The notes below the pieces were generated by a model. The model saw only the letters and a list, made by a program, of their open reading frames with translations, did no database searches and was not told where the DNA came from. From positions 62,001 to 126,000 of the forward strand of contig CAOLHI010000061.1 in the NCBI GenBank assembly GCA_948474755.1: a stretch of 64,000 nt of DNA. Reading direction: 5' to 3'. Of the stretch, positions 22,205 to 35,146 are shown piece by piece (within the stretch, counting starts at the first letter, position 1; each line of letters starts with the position of its first letter). The translations under genes and the position numbers were made by a program. The DNA is from Ctenosaura bakeri (taxonomy: Eukaryota; Chordata; Lepidosauria; Squamata; Iguanidae).

Positions 22205-23872
22205 AGAGTAGTCCATAATACTTGGTGCTGCCGGGTTCAAAGACATTCATGCATGTGTGAGCACACAAGCACAGGTATGTAATTAAGTGAAGCGTCACAC
22301 AAATCCCAGGATTTTCCAAAAGACTTGGTTTCACAAAAAGCTTGTGACAGTGTTCCATCACCTGATCTGCTACTAGAGTTGTTTTGGAATTTGACAAGTA
22401 AATAATCCTGTCCTAATCTTCCTGAAATTCAGATTGACTCAAAAGTCAATTGAGTGCTCATGAGGTAATCAAGTGTGTACCTCATGAGCACAAGGCAAGA
22501 CTGGAAGGATGGTTTCTTCACTTCCAGAAGCCAGTAGCAATGCTCACTTTAACACAACTAAATCCTCTTTGCTCCAACTATTACATAGCTTCTTCAGTAA
22601 GTATCTATTTAGCCAGCAGATGGCAGAGGAGCTTCATTTTTAATTTCACAAGGGTTATAATTTATTTATTTATTTTTTTAAAAGATAATAGTGCCAAACA
22701 GTAATTCACAGAAGAGAAGCTTTCAGAAATTCAGACTTTAAAAGCAGGTTGGAGGCTCCATTCTGGTACTTGTGGATTCAAGATCACATCTGTGAGCAAG
22801 TCTGGGCACATCTGTGTGCATGTCTGGGTTGAAAAGTATCCAATACCTATTCCTGGCTGAGTCCCCAGCAGTCTCTCCTTCATTGATGCAAAAACTCTTT
22901 TCTTCATCCTAAATCAGACCATTTCCTCCAGCAACTGCCCTTATGAGTGCCAGTCCCATACATAGTTACTCCTTTTCATGCTGACTTTGGAATAGTCAAC
23001 CCATTTTGTTTGCATCCATCTACCTGCTCTGTTCATAGTTCTGTCTCTTCTTCCCACCCAAAATTTAGGAAAACTGGATCTCTCATGCTACACAACTAGA
23101 ATATTGTCTCTCTTTACTTAGTAGGTTTGATACTACTTATTGCTGGGGAATGGAAATAATTGCTAGAAATTTCTTTTCCCACTTGCTCATTCTCCTTGAT
23201 ACATGGAGGGCCTGCATGCATGAAGGTTACAACCTGTGGGGTTAAGATATACATCAAGCTGACTCCTAGCATCAAACTTCTGTGTGAGGGTTTGCCGAGA
23301 GGTATAAGCACGTTCAGTTAGACATGTTTATAGTGCTCCTCCGCTCCAGAATACAGCACTTAGACCATAGAACTCTTTAGAGGTATCCGCCATTAGGTGA
23401 GAAAAGCACCTCAGTGAAGAAATGATGAGAGAAGCAGAAAGGTGTTGTATAGAAATGTGATAGCCAGGTGGAATTGCTTGTGTTCCCTAAGTTGTCCTGT
23501 TGCACTCAGGTGTGGTAGACAATAACCCTTCATTAGCATCAAACTAGGATTCTTATTCACATGGATAGAGGTGGCACACCATTTTTACTTCAGATAGCAA
23601 AATGTTTGGGGATAGCCCTGTTGCCCACATGCAGGAATTCAGGAATTGACACTTGTGTCTATGCTTTCACTATACTCCATTGTTTAAATCTCAGGTGTAC
23701 AGGCTGAATGTCCACACCCATCTACCCATACAAGGGACCTCTTCATCCCACATCAGTATAACTCTACCTATGATTCAGGAAAAGAAATTATGGGGGAGAG
23801 GGTTGTGGGATCAAGGATCAAAAGGTTTTAGAGATGATGGACAACTGTGCTTTTTTTTTTTTTTAAAGACCA
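22205..23872. other. Unassigned sequence
   Basis: No gene or repeat recognised across this stretch. Confidence 0.4.
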
Positions 23873-24074
23873 GGGCCATTTCTGCACTACAGTGTTAAAC
23901 TGCTGCTATTCCACTTTCAATGCCCTGTGGAATTCTGGGGTTTATAGTTTACTGAGACCAAAGAGCTCTTTGGCTGAGAATTCGAAGTGCCCTTCCCTAA
24001 ACTACAAACCCCAGAATTCCATAGGAGGTTGATAGTGGAATAGCAGCACTTTAACACTGTAGTGCAGAAATGGT
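23873..24074. mobile_element. Foldback MITE, GGCC-TTTCC family
   Basis: Ends GGGCCATTTCTGCAC and GTGCAGAAATGG. The arms carry GTGGAATTCTGGGG and its complement. Near full-length palindrome. Confidence 0.78.
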
Positions 24075-24479
24075 GCAGGATTCAGATGACCAGTTGATAG
24101 CTGCTCAAATGCTTGCCATCTGCTGCCTGTAATAATGTGGGAAATCGGTTATCTGTAGTCTCAGACTGGATGGTTAAGAGCACATGCAAACACACCTCCC
24201 CTGCACACACTGCTCAGAAATTCAAAGAAGCAGATAAAGCTCAACATTGCTAGAAGCAACAGACGCTTTCCTCCCCACATATATGCAGGCATGATGTGGT
24301 AAGCTTTTAACTAAGTGGCTATAACATGACTCCTAGCCCTCTTAACCTATGCACAAAAGAAATTAGCTTCAAGTGTGTGGGAGAAAATGACATCTCCTGT
24401 GTATAAAATGATGACCTTGTTCAGAGCTTATGTGTGTGATGGAGGGTGGGGGGTTGAATGTGCCAAGCAAACATTGTAA
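24075..24479. other. Unassigned sequence
   Basis: Nothing recognised. Confidence 0.4.
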
Positions 24480-24770
24480 TATTCTCATTTTCTCTTTGAT
24501 TTGTGTGTGGGTTAGATTCATAAACAGCTGCTCAGTGCTATTAAATCTCTAACAGGCAGTTGTTACTTGCTCACATCCATCATATTAGGAGATGAGAACT
24601 TCTCTCTTAATGGATAATTTGGCTGGGCTATTGGATTGGTTAACAGTGTCTCAGAATCCCAGCCTTTTTTCAGGGTACAAACTTAACCAGGGTCTTTGAT
24701 TTGTTTAAATGGAATAACCTTGAAGTGTCCTTGACAGGTAGAAAGCACCACAGTGGTTGTCACTAAATGT
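24480..24770. other. Candidate conserved non-coding element
   Basis: Unique, repeat-free. It carries balanced-composition motifs such as AACAGCTG (E-box), TTAATGGATAATTTGG and GATTGGTTAACAG. Candidate only. Confidence 0.22.
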
Positions 24771-26440
24771 TCAAGCAGCTGATTGTGAAAAGCAGCACTC
24801 CTCAGACTTTTCTGAGCATCCTGTTATAATCTTACTATTCTGCCTTCCACGAACCCTGCCTCATTCATGATAAGGGGCCCTAGCCTAAGAAGACAATGGA
24901 CATATCAGTGTACAGAGATAAGTGTGTGTGTTTTGTGATGATATGCACAAAAAACACTTAGATCATGACAAAAAGATAGCACTAAGTTAATATCAGGTCT
25001 GGCTCCAGCTTTGAGAGAGCCCTGAGCACAGTGATATCTCGTGATATCTATCCTCTGTTAGTATGGTTGTCATGGTATGTTTATCTGGATGCAGGTATGT
25101 GGTACGTGGGAAGTGAGGTAGCTTGTAAGATCTCCTCTGAGTGTGAATGGACCACATCATATTCTGCATACCAGATTTGCTAAATGTGGGCAGCACTGCC
25201 TAGCTGTTGTAAGGCATTCTGCAAAATGTAGATGGATGGTGGGTTTGGAAAACAACCAGGAGATGGGGCTGTTGAGGAGAAATTGGGCTTACATGGATAC
25301 CTATGTCTTCTGCACAATCCCCCCCCCCACTTATGCTGCAAGTAATTGTCTCCATATACCTCCAGTTATTGCCAAATATGATTGTTCCAGTGCATCTAAC
25401 TGACTCTGTTCAGAATGCCAACTGTATTTGATCACTCCTTTGCATAAGCAGCTATAAAAACTGGTCTAAATGCTGGACCTGTTGTTGTGGTGTGCTCCGG
25501 TAAATAACAAATATCCAACTACAGAGGCTCACGCTTCAAAAATGAAGTGGAAATAGTTGATATAAACCACTCAGCAGATGACAGTGATGACTCTCAAAAT
25601 TAGAGCAGAATTGACAAGCTGACATTTCTCATGAGATATTTTTCTGAGAATATTTCTGATTGTTTTTCTACACACTTCCTTCCACCACACCGCACCGCAC
25701 CCCACCCAAAAACGAGAATGTTTTGCACAATTCTTTTAACAAATTCCTAAAACTTTATGTGTGTGATAGACACCATTGTATAACTATGCCTCCACCCAGT
25801 GCTCCAGTGTCACATTAGATCTGTTATGCTGTTGTGGATGCCAGTCAGTCAATCAACTTATTACCACTTGTAGTAACAGCAAAATGTTAGCAGTAGTAGA
25901 CTACAGCTACTGCTAATGGGGATCCCAATGCCAAGGCACTCCTCTCCATTGGAGTGTGTGCAGCATAATGCTCAGTGTGGACAATTCTGTGCAGTTCATC
26001 CTCCCCTGGAAGCTGTCAGGCACTGGGGGGAACAGTTATGGTCATTTACTGGCTTGATGGCTGCTTAGGGAGCAGTTTGAGGAGCTAATGAATAGTTCCT
26101 TGTCCAAATCCAAAACAAGACATATGCATAACCATGAGTCATATGTGCATATATCACCAGCAGGATTCCAGATACTGCTTGAAAATAACTTCTCCCCATA
26201 AATTAAGTGAAAATGTTCACCTAGCTTTTCTGTCCACAATATGGAAAGAGAATTTTAAGACTATTTTTGTACAGTCCTACATAAAATTCTAGCTTTCAGC
26301 ATGCGCAAATTAAATATTCTGTTTTTTTAAAATCATGATAAATACTAGTGAAATGAGGAGAACTTCCTCATCCAAATCACAATTAAATCACATAATTCAT
26401 TGCCATGGTAGGTCTACTTATGGTGTTCAGTGGCTGAGAT
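24771..26440. other. Unassigned sequence
   Basis: No gene or recognised repeat. A short CCACACCGCACCGCACC run lies near 25685. Confidence 0.4.
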
Positions 26441-26654
26441 TATTATACACCTTCAAGTCAGCTCTGACTAATGGTGGCCCTATCATGAGTATTTTTTGGC
26501 TAGATTTATTTAGAAAAGTTTTGCCATTGCTGCCTTCTATATTTGAGAGAGTATGACTTGCCCAAAGTGTGCTTTCCATGGGAAAGCAGGGATTCCAGTC
26601 CTAGCTCCCAGCATCCTAATCCAGTATTCAAACTACTGTATCATGCCGGCTCTC
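26441..26654 (-). mobile_element. tRNA-derived CORE-type SINE
   Basis: Minus-strand, diverged copy: CACCTTCAAGTCAGCTCTGA at the tail, GACTTGCCCAAAGTG in the core and ACTGTATCATGCCGGCTC at the head end. Confidence 0.72.
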
Positions 26655-27079
26655 TTTTCATTGGTTTCCAGCATTCATGGGACACAGAGCTATCATCAGA
26701 TATTCCTAGACACTAAAATGTAAGTTCCATATTTAGGAGCAGTGTATCTCTGATTTCCAGATTCTGGGCTCATACAAACAACAGGGATGATGGGATTCCT
26801 GTCATACTCTGCCTGTGAATTTTTGAAAAGTATTTGATTAGGCATGGCTGAAATCAGACTGCTAGACCTTGTAGATTTTTTATCTGCTCTTACAAACAAA
26901 TCCTTATGTTTGTACATTCAGAAAGCAAAGAGCAAAATAGAAATGGAGGCTCCCAACTCATCAAGGGTTGTTGTTTCTGTAATTCCAGAGACACCTCAAC
27001 AGTGACCTCTCTCATTAGTTGGGATAAAGGTCTCATCAGAGGGCTAAGAAGCCAGAATATGTTTTCAGTTTCTCTGAAA
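26655..27079. other. Unassigned sequence
   Basis: Nothing recognised. Overlapping 106-codon frames on both strands around 26890-27226 look like chance. Confidence 0.35.
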
Positions 27080-27480
27080 GCAGTAAAGGAAGGGGTTGAG
27101 AAAAACCCTTGTGTGACGAGCTTACTGTTACAAAGATTAACAAATGCAGTAAACAGGAGAAGGGGAAAGAATAAAATAATTTTCAAAGTTTCCACCATAA
27201 GTTTGCTCACACCAAAGTTTATTTAGTATTTGGAAATAATTTGGCTCTAAAAACAAGCTCTGTGATTAATTCCTTTGAAAAAAAAACTTTCATGGTTTCA
27301 TTTTCAGTAGCATGACTGAAAGATTATGTTACTTCATGGAAATCCACAGTTACTTTTAAACGTAATTAGTTTTATTTGTATTCCATGTACCTATGTGCTG
27401 TAAGCATTAGAATCTTTGGAAATTCATTCTTGCTTTGGTGTTTCACAAAAGTAACTTAAATAGTCTTTGTTAGCTGCAAC
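27080..27480. other. Candidate conserved non-coding element
   Basis: Unique AT-rich sequence with homeobox-like and forkhead-like motifs (AAACGTAATTAGTTT near 27359, TGATTAATTCC near 27263). No repeat match. Conservation is untested. Confidence 0.25.
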
Positions 27481-27565
27481 AGCAACATAAAAAAAGAGCA
27501 AAAACTGAATACTATAAGCCTCCTCCACTCTACTTCATCACTTCAATGCCCACAATAGAGAATGA

Positions 27566-27767
27566 GACCATTTCCACACTACACTGTTAGAGGACTATTA
27601 TTCCACTTTCAGCACCCTGTGGAATTCTGGGGTTTGTAGTTTACTGAGGCCAAAGAGCTCTCTGGCTGAGAATTCTAAATGCCCCTCCTTAAACTACAAA
27701 CCCCAGAATTCCACAGGATGTTGAAAGTGGGATAATAGCACTGAAATAGTGTAGGGCAGAAATGGCC
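27566..27767. mobile_element. Foldback MITE with exact 3-bp target duplication
   Basis: Ends GACCATTTCCACAC and CAGAAATGGCC are flanked by TGA on both sides (27563-27565, 27768-27770). The arms of about 85 bp are highly complementary. This is one of the best preserved copies of the family. Confidence 0.85.
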
Positions 27768-27814
27768 TGAATCAGCTGTGTGAGGTACACATGTGAAAGT
27801 CCTTGTGAAAGCTG

Positions 27815-27895
27815 CCATTTAGACTACAACTCCCAGAGTCCCAGGCAACATGGACAGTGACTGTGCTGGCTTTGGGATTCTGACGGTCATCACCC
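27815..27895. mobile_element. Short inverted-repeat element remnant
   Basis: GACTACAACTCCCAGAGTCC and TGGCTTTGGGATTCTG form an imperfect palindrome of the 'ACTACAACTCCCAGAATCC' type. Confidence 0.4.
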
Positions 27896-29066
27896 AAAAA
27901 AGTAACTATTCCATGAGTAAGAAGTAGAGATGGACAGAGAAAAAGGAATAAGGAACATTACTGTATTACCATTCTAGTTCATGCAAGTTCTAAACTTTTT
28001 TTTTCTTTTCAGCATCTTAATAAAGGAGACCAGACAAATGAAAGAGTTACACACTGATGTTCCATATCAAAATTTAGTACTTTGTGTATATAACATGAAG
28101 TCAAAGGGTGAAATGCAAAGATGGATGAGTACATAGCTACAAGCCAGTTTCCCTTTCAAAATCTTTACCTTAGATGTAGTGGGAAGACCACGATTTTCAC
28201 CCTTTATGGATGCCAAAAATAGCTAGGGTTTTGTATTCTTGGTTTATTAGCTACATACTATATATTGTGGTAAATACTCTTAATAGAGAACAGATTTAAG
28301 AATATCGTCCCAGGACTCATAGAACAAAATAACAAATGAAATCAGAGCTCTGTTAAGCCCAAAGGACAATATATTCAAAACTCAAAGTAGTCATGATGAA
28401 CCAAAATAAATAAATAAATGATGCTCAATTAAGTCAGTTCTATAATCCCATGCACAGCAGTTCTCCAGATCTGCATTACATCACTTAGATGAATACCTTT
28501 CTTTTGAATGGAGAATATAATGTGCAATTATGCCAATTAGAGATAATAATAATCTGCAGGTAATGTTCAACAGTTGTTCTGATTTGCCTTGAGTCATCTG
28601 GATATTCACTTTTCTGTGGATAGGCATGTAGAGTCACTGGGGAAGAAGGCAGGAATAGCTGCTGAAATACAGAGCGAGGGGGGATGTTATGTGAATTCCT
28701 ACATTTGTCTCTCCTGAGAAGCTGATAATGATGATAACTGCTATATAAACAGACACACACATTTCTCCAAACTGTGTTTCTCAATTGAGTCATTATAACA
28801 CCATTGCTATGACCAAGGAATCTTAATCCAAACAAAAATTCCAGCCATAAAATCAGTAGCATTTCAAAAATCTAAGACTATTATTTGCAATATGTTTCAC
28901 TGAACAGAAAAACAGGATCTACGCTAGAGATGTTGGGTTCCTCTCATTCTCAACCATGACAAAGTTGAATAATCCATTTATTTGTCTGTGTACATTTTCT
29001 TTCCTTTCCTTTTTTTAATTTTTTTTTCCAAAAAAATTGCTTTGTTGAAAAACTGTTCGGCTTATA
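27896..29066. other. Unassigned sequence
   Basis: No recognised repeat. The minus strand is open for 125 codons at 28485-28862 without domain features. Confidence 0.4.
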
Positions 29067-29735
29067 GGAGAAAACAGTGCAACAATGCTCTAAAAAGTAT
29101 ATGGAAAGAGAGATGAGGAGAAATATCTCTTAGAATTGTAAATCATAAAATAGAGTTGTAAATTTATTTTATATATTACGTTATCTTTTCTTTTCATAAT
29201 CTTATTTTATTCATATTATTTCTCCTTTTCTTCACTTTTCCTTTTCTTTCTTTTTCTTTCTCTTTCCTTCCTCTTTTTTCCTTTTTTTTCCTTTTTTATT
29301 TCTTATATTACTTATATTTGTATCTCTTTCTTATTTCCTTTTTTTGTTGTTAAATGTAAGTTTAATTAGATTCTTATATCAGATTTTCATAACAATATTC
29401 TAGGAGAAGAAATAGTGAATATATAGAATAGGTCTTGGTTGGGGTATAATAATTGTTAGGGTAAACTAATGATTGTTCTTCTAGGTCATATCAGTTATAG
29501 ACAAACTCAAAATTATCTATTTATTTATTTCATTTATATCTTTTTGGGGGTACCATTGAGTATTGAACAATACTGTAGTGCTGGATTCACACTGTTGGTT
29601 GATATTATCTTATGGAATGTATGGCAACTTATACATTTGATCTTTTGTATACTGATTTGTATCTGTTGTGCTGATTCGTAATGATGGTTGAACTTAATAA
29701 ACAAACATATTAAAAAAAAAGGGAGACAACAGTGC
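29067..29735 (+). mobile_element. 5'-truncated L1-like retrotransposon insertion with target duplication
   Basis: The flanks GGAGAAAACAGTGC (29067-29080) and GGAGACAACAGTGC (29722-29735) match at 13 of 14 bases. The insert carries a long pyrimidine-rich tract (29215-29345), an AATAAA signal (29696-29701) and an A-run (29712-29720) just before the second flank. This architecture is that of target-primed insertion by an L1-type machinery. No ORF remains, so L1 itself versus a processed transcript cannot be told apart. Confidence 0.65.
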
Positions 29736-30162
29736 AGAAAATCAGTAAACACATAACCACATGAGAAATCACAAATATATGCCTCTGCCATTAAAAAAGG
29801 TATTTTTTAAAAATACTTTTTATAACTTACTGAAACTTGATGCAGATAGTATAGCACCAGTCATTCCAAGTGTCTAAAATCAGCACAGATTTCAAAGGGA
29901 AAGGAGTACAGGAATGTTGAGTGAGCAATCATTATCTATATTAGACGGAGAGGGCAATCTAGTGGAGATGGGGAAGGAGAATCTGTTATGGCTGATAAAT
30001 ATTTATTAAGTCATCAAACTCAATAGTGAGGAGCACATGATGATATCCTTAAAATAAAAACACTATTTTTGTTATTGTTGCTGTGCTGAGGAAACTGGAT
30101 TCTTACTGAACGTTAGAAACATAAAAAATGGTCACAAATTTTCTAAACTTCCTTTTACACTA
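29736..30162. other. Unassigned sequence
   Basis: Nothing recognised. Confidence 0.4.
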
Positions 30163-30370
30163 AACGATTCTAGCACTATGCTTCCACTGTTACTGCCCTG
30201 ACTGCTTACTATGAGACCTTGGGATCTGCAGTTTGGAGAGGCCCTAGAGTTCTCTGGTTGAGAATTCTTAATACCCTTTCCTGAACTACATATCCCAGCA
30301 TTCCATGGGATGGAAGCATGGCCGTTAAAATGGAATCATAGAGATGTAATTATGCAGCATGAAAAGGCTG
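30163..30370. mobile_element. Foldback MITE, second subfamily, diverged
   Basis: TTGAGAATTCTTAATACCCT and the opposing arms GATTCTAGCACTATGC and GGAATCATAGAGATG mark a relative of 31514-31710. Ends are decayed. Confidence 0.5.
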
Positions 30371-31513
30371 TCATCCTCAAAGAGAAATAGTCTCCTGGTG
30401 CGCATTGACTTTGCATCAGTTAAAAAAAATGACATCTGCTGTGAATTTTTTTTCCTACCTAAAGCAAAAATACCAGCCATGTTTTTTTTGTCAGCAGCAG
30501 CAATAGCAAGAAAATATTAAAAAGTGGGTCTTTTTGTACAAAATGTGGTATTTTACACAAAAACAACTTTTTTCAACAACAGATCTTTACAGAATTTGTG
30601 GGAAAAATTGCCAAAAGGGAGGCAGGTGGAGGAAGCTTGAAAACATATCGAAATTCTCATAATTTCATTCAGCAGTGAATTTTTTTTTGAAACTTCTCAT
30701 TCTTGCATGCAAAAGTTAAAATAAGCAAAGGTTTGCATTCTTTCTGAATGCTGCAGATTGTAAGAATTCACAACTATCACAGTTCTATGTGTTTCAATTA
30801 CATACTTCAAAATTGCACTTTAGGGGTATGTTAAGTGATGTTGCCTTGATCTGTATAAATCCAGTTCTGTTCTCAAAAATTTAACTATTCTGAAGTTAGG
30901 GCTCGGTAGTGGCATCCCAGTGGATCAAGTACATCAGAGTACTGAAACTGTAGTTTGATCATGCCCTCAAAATCCAACCAACCCAACAAAACATCCAACT
31001 CAACTGAACGTCAGCCTCTGTCCCATTTCAACAAGATGTCATATTCATGAGTTTTTCACTGGCACACCAAAGACAAAGGAAACAAAATGTTATGCCACAA
31101 TCCACGTGTTTCAGAGCAGATCCATCCTCCCTGTATATTTTGTGGGACATATTACTCAAATAGCTTGAATTTTCTTCATGTTTCATCCCATAAATTTCTT
31201 CTAGAAAGCATCAGATAAAAATGGAATGTTCACAAACATGTTTAGTTTAGTTTAGGAAGGAGGAGTTTTGCATGGTTGTTCTGAAGGAAGAAAATGTTTA
31301 AACTCGTTGAGAGCAGAAGGTATAAGGAAAATATCAGGTTTTAAAGACAGGAGGGATTGTATGATTGTGAAGGAAAAGACTGCAAAGAGGAAAGAAGGCA
31401 TTAGTTGCACACAGTGATTCAAAATAACTTGTCTTTTGCCTATGAATCTGTTGCACTATAAAGTTTCATATAAGAGTCTGGATACACCTTTGCAGGATGT
31501 GACACTGATCAGA
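30371..31513. other. Unassigned sequence
   Basis: Short GTACAAAATGTGG/ACACAAAAACAAC motifs at 30530-30580 recall the degenerate repeats at 45420-45620. No gene. Confidence 0.35.
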
Positions 31514-31710
31514 GGGCCTTTCTGTACTACATAACTTGTTGCACTATGATTCCACTTTAATTACCATGGTTCTATTCTATAGTATATTTAGAATTTTCAG
31601 TCAGAGAGCTCCAGTACCTCCCAAGACTACAAACCCTAGGACTCCATAGGAGGCAGCCACGGTAGTTAAAGTGAAATCACAGTGCAATAGTTATGTAATG
31701 AGGAAAGGCC
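31514..31710. mobile_element. Foldback MITE, second subfamily
   Basis: Ends GGGCCTTTCTGTAC and GAGGAAAGGCC. The arms carry CTATGATTCCACTTTAATTA and its complement instead of the CTATTATTCC arm of the main subfamily. Same termini, so probably the same transposase. Confidence 0.68.
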
Positions 31711-33364
31711 ACTAGTCTCTATCATTCTGGATTTCATTTCTGAAACAACATGAAAACAATCAAACACAAAACATCCCACAGAATCAAGGAGGATTTTTTT
31801 AAAAATCCACCCAATGATACATTGACTATGAGGCTATTTAAAAGAGGAAGGAAATTTCACAACACAACCAGGAATTATGGACCATCTTCTTCCTTTACCT
31901 TAATTACCTCAAATTGAAAAAAAAATGTAAACCAGCTTTACATGGGTGATTAATTCATATTTAACATTTGGGTCTTTATTATCTTCTTAAATCACTGGCT
32001 TTGTACAGAATTTACTATAAATATATGGAATCTTAGAGTCAAATTACCAATCAATTGAGACCTACACAGAAAACAATTAACATTTGGCAATGGATCCATT
32101 GATGAAACTGTTACAGCTTTTGCCAGCTCTCCATTTCTTTCTTTCTCTCATCATCACCAGTACTGATTTTTCTCTATTTCTTTCTTCAGTTTTCCTGCAA
32201 CAAAGGGCTCTATAGAAAATGGTGCCCGTATTGTTTCCATCCCCCTGGGAGAATGTGCAGTGGTTATATGACATTCCTTCTGCTAGCCCCCCCCCTTGGT
32301 GAATAAACAGTGTTTTCCTGGCACTCAACTGGAAGGAGTGAAATTGTTCCCCTCTTTCCTCTTCTTGAGTGCTCTATAGGCAGTGTTTACCCAACTGTCT
32401 TTAATGCCTCTTGGGTGGTAATTTGACCATGAGTATAATTCTCCCCATGGCATTTTGTGACCTTTTGGAATCGTGTTTCCCTGTTTTATCCCTTTTTATT
32501 CAGAGGTTATATAGTCTCCCTCTCGCTGACTGCTCATAAAGATTTATAACCCATGGAGGAAGGAACTTGAGTGAGTTTATCCTATTTCCAATGGAGCAGT
32601 GTCCCTTGATAACTTTTACCTTTAAACACTGGTGTTTGTGCTGGAACCACAGGGGTAGACAAAGAGCAGAAAACTCACAGTCTATTGAACTCACTGAACC
32701 TTCTTGTGTGAGCTTGCCTCCATCTTCTCTTTCTAGACTTAGACTAGGGAAAATATTGCTGAGTCCTTATCTGGTTCATTCATTCAGTTTATGATGCATC
32801 AATGTCTACAGATTCTGCTCTATTAAATTTCATTTCATTCTCCTTTCAAATGTACCAAACCAAAGCTCTCCCAAGCACCATGTTTTCTTCAACTTTGCTG
32901 CCAAGATAGGAGTCATCTGCAGCAACTTCTTGCTTACTTGAGACATGATGCTACAGAAATATTTTTCCCCGGGCTCCTTCTTTCCATGTATAACTCATGC
33001 CTGTCAGATCTATCTGCCAGATGTGTCTAGTATACACAGAAACACAAATGCCATGTACTGATGGAAATACTGCAGATTGTACAAAACAAGACTTAAAATA
33101 CAATACTGCAGCTCCTGCCAAGGTTATCACAAATATTCTGTCATAGCCTTCCAGCTCTACAGTGACCAGAGTGCATGGCTTATCTCCATACCATTCTTTT
33201 CTTGGTCTCCATCTTGCTGCTACAATTCCTGCCTGTTAGCATTCATAGTTTGCTATCTTGAAATTATGTGTGCTTAGATTTTGCAAAAAGATAGGATAAA
33301 AACATAAAAAATATCTTCTGGAAAGAAGGCAGTGACACAACCTTCCTTTAAACTACTTCCTTGG
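31711..33364. other. Unassigned sequence
   Basis: No gene or recognised repeat. Confidence 0.4.
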
Positions 33365-33570
33365 ATACATTAGTACATATACATATGAATAACTTCACCA
33401 TTAGACTGCTGTTATGCTCTCTCTGTGGAACTGCCCCTGAGTCTGGTTTGCATTAGTACAGAATGCCACAGCTAGAGTGTAGAGTGGGCATACAGAGATA
33501 CATGTGCATGTATTAAAAGAACTACTAAAAGAAACCATACTGGTTGCCTATAAGTTACATATCAGCTACG
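33365..33570 (+). pseudogene. L2 LINE fragment (late ORF2)
   Basis: GACTGCTGTTATGCTCTCTC, GTACAGAATGCCACAGCTAG and ACTGGTTGCCTATAAG parallel the L2 segment at 34390-35030, which lies in the same orientation. It ends where the long GGCC element C starts, so that insertion may have split it. Confidence 0.6.
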
Positions 33571-34064
33571 GGACATTTCCGCATGAGGGAATTAAAACGG
33601 CACAGTGCATCCTCTCATGGAGGTCGTCTGTACCTTGGAGCGGACTAGGTCTGGACTACTTACCTGAGATCCACACCTCAGTCCACTCCAAAACGAACTT
33701 GTCTTCCAGCGCGCTTTTTAAAGAACGGTAGAAAATTGTTCTTTAATTTTTTGGAGCGTGCCATTGCATTCCTGCTCTCTTGTGCAGATTCGCAGGCTTG
33801 TATCAATGCGAGCCTGCGATCTACGGAGGGCAGGCTTTAGGCATGGTGAGCTTCAGCGGTTGGTCAGGACCCATGAACAACCGGAAGCCACCATTTTGGA
33901 AGCTGGAGCAGTGCAGATCTAAGACCTTGCATTGCTCCGATTCACCCTGGACGAGATGAGGAGCCCTGTGGAAGGGCTTAAGGGACAGTCCACATTGGTC
34001 CATGCCCAGAAGATCTGGTAAGTAACGGCACGGAGCGATTCCCTCGCCTCGTGCAGAAATGACC
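33571..34064. mobile_element. Long GGCC-ended DNA transposon (copy C)
   Basis: Decayed ends GGACATTTCCGCATG and GTGCAGAAATGACC. The interior matches copies B and E (CACCTCAGTCCACTCC, GGAAGCCACCATTTTGGA, GATCTGGTAAGTAACGGCAC). CpG-rich, with an internal hairpin around 33715-33765. Sits among L2 fragments. Confidence 0.75.
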
Positions 34065-34424
34065 ACTGCCTGGTCACAAATACTGTTCTTGGTGCAAACT
34101 GCTCAAAAAAGTGGTGACAATTCAATTGCGGGCATTTGCCAATGCAATTTATTCTCACAGTCAGTTTCAGTCTGGGTTCAAATCTGGTTTTAGGGCAGAA
34201 TCAGTCTTAGTTGCCCTGTGAATTACCTTCTTTGGGAGCAGAACAAGGAAATGCTACTTTGTTGTTGTTGTTTTTTCCTCAAACGCCTCAGTAGCTTTTG
34301 ATACTATCAATCACAGTATCCTTTTTGACTGTTTCTGTTGGTACAAGTTCTGTGTAATGATAGCCTAGACACTATACTTTATGCGCTGATAACTGCACAA
34401 TCAGACTGTTGTGATGTTTTCTCT

Positions 34425-34910
34425 GGCCCTTTCCACACGCGGGCGGGGAAATGGGGAAAGCCACGCTAAAACATGGGCTTACCTCATTCCGTCGCCGTGC
34501 GGAGCAGAGCATTTTGCTGCTCTACACGGAGCAGCGTCCCGTGGCGTCCTCGGCTCCCGGCAGTGCTCAAAATGGCAGATTTTGACTGGCGGAGCCTCTC
34601 CACCAATCAGAGAAGCCCACCAGTCAGAAATCCTGTCCCCTGCCTGATTTGCAGGGACGCCCTTTCGCGCGTCCGTAAATCCATACGGGCGCTGCGATGG
34701 GTCTGCACGGGGCTGGACATCCTGTGCCTTTGAAAAACCACACAAAATGTGGTTTTTCAAAAGCACGCGGCGCCATCACTTGTGGGTGCCCGACCGCAGA
34801 TTGCGGTGTGGAATTACTCGAGAGTAATCCACCCCAATTCGCATAACGGTGTAGATGACCTCCGTGGAGGTCGATCTACACCGCTTTTTTAACTCCGTGT
34901 GGAAAGGGCC
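34425..34910. mobile_element. Long GGCCCTTTCC DNA transposon (copy D) inserted in L2
   Basis: Ends GGCCCTTTCCACACGC and GTGTGGAAAGGGCC are perfect inverted repeats for at least 14 bp. A 3-bp duplication TCT flanks it (34422-34424, 34911-34913). Removing the element and one TCT restores the L2 order seen at 33405-33440. Strongly CpG-rich and well preserved, so probably a younger copy. Internal hairpin at 34730-34760 (TTGAAAAACCACA and complement). No transposase. Confidence 0.88.
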
Positions 34911-35146
34911 TCTGTGAGGCTGCTCATGAGTCTGTTTTCAAAATTCCACTAGTACAGAATGTCACAGCTATGATGTACAGTGGGCTCACATGTTAAAAGA
35001 ACTGCACTGACTGCCTGTAAACTACTGAAGCATGTTCAGAGTTCTGTTGCTTGGATTATAAGGCTCTAAATAATGCAGGGCTAAGATAGATAGAAGAACA
35101 CCTTCTCATGTTTACATATTTCATTATATAAAGTGGTACATAAATA

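Noticed and set aside
28485..28862. 125-codon minus-strand frame
   Set aside because: No motif, membrane or signal pattern that I can support; chance length is plausible among all frames.
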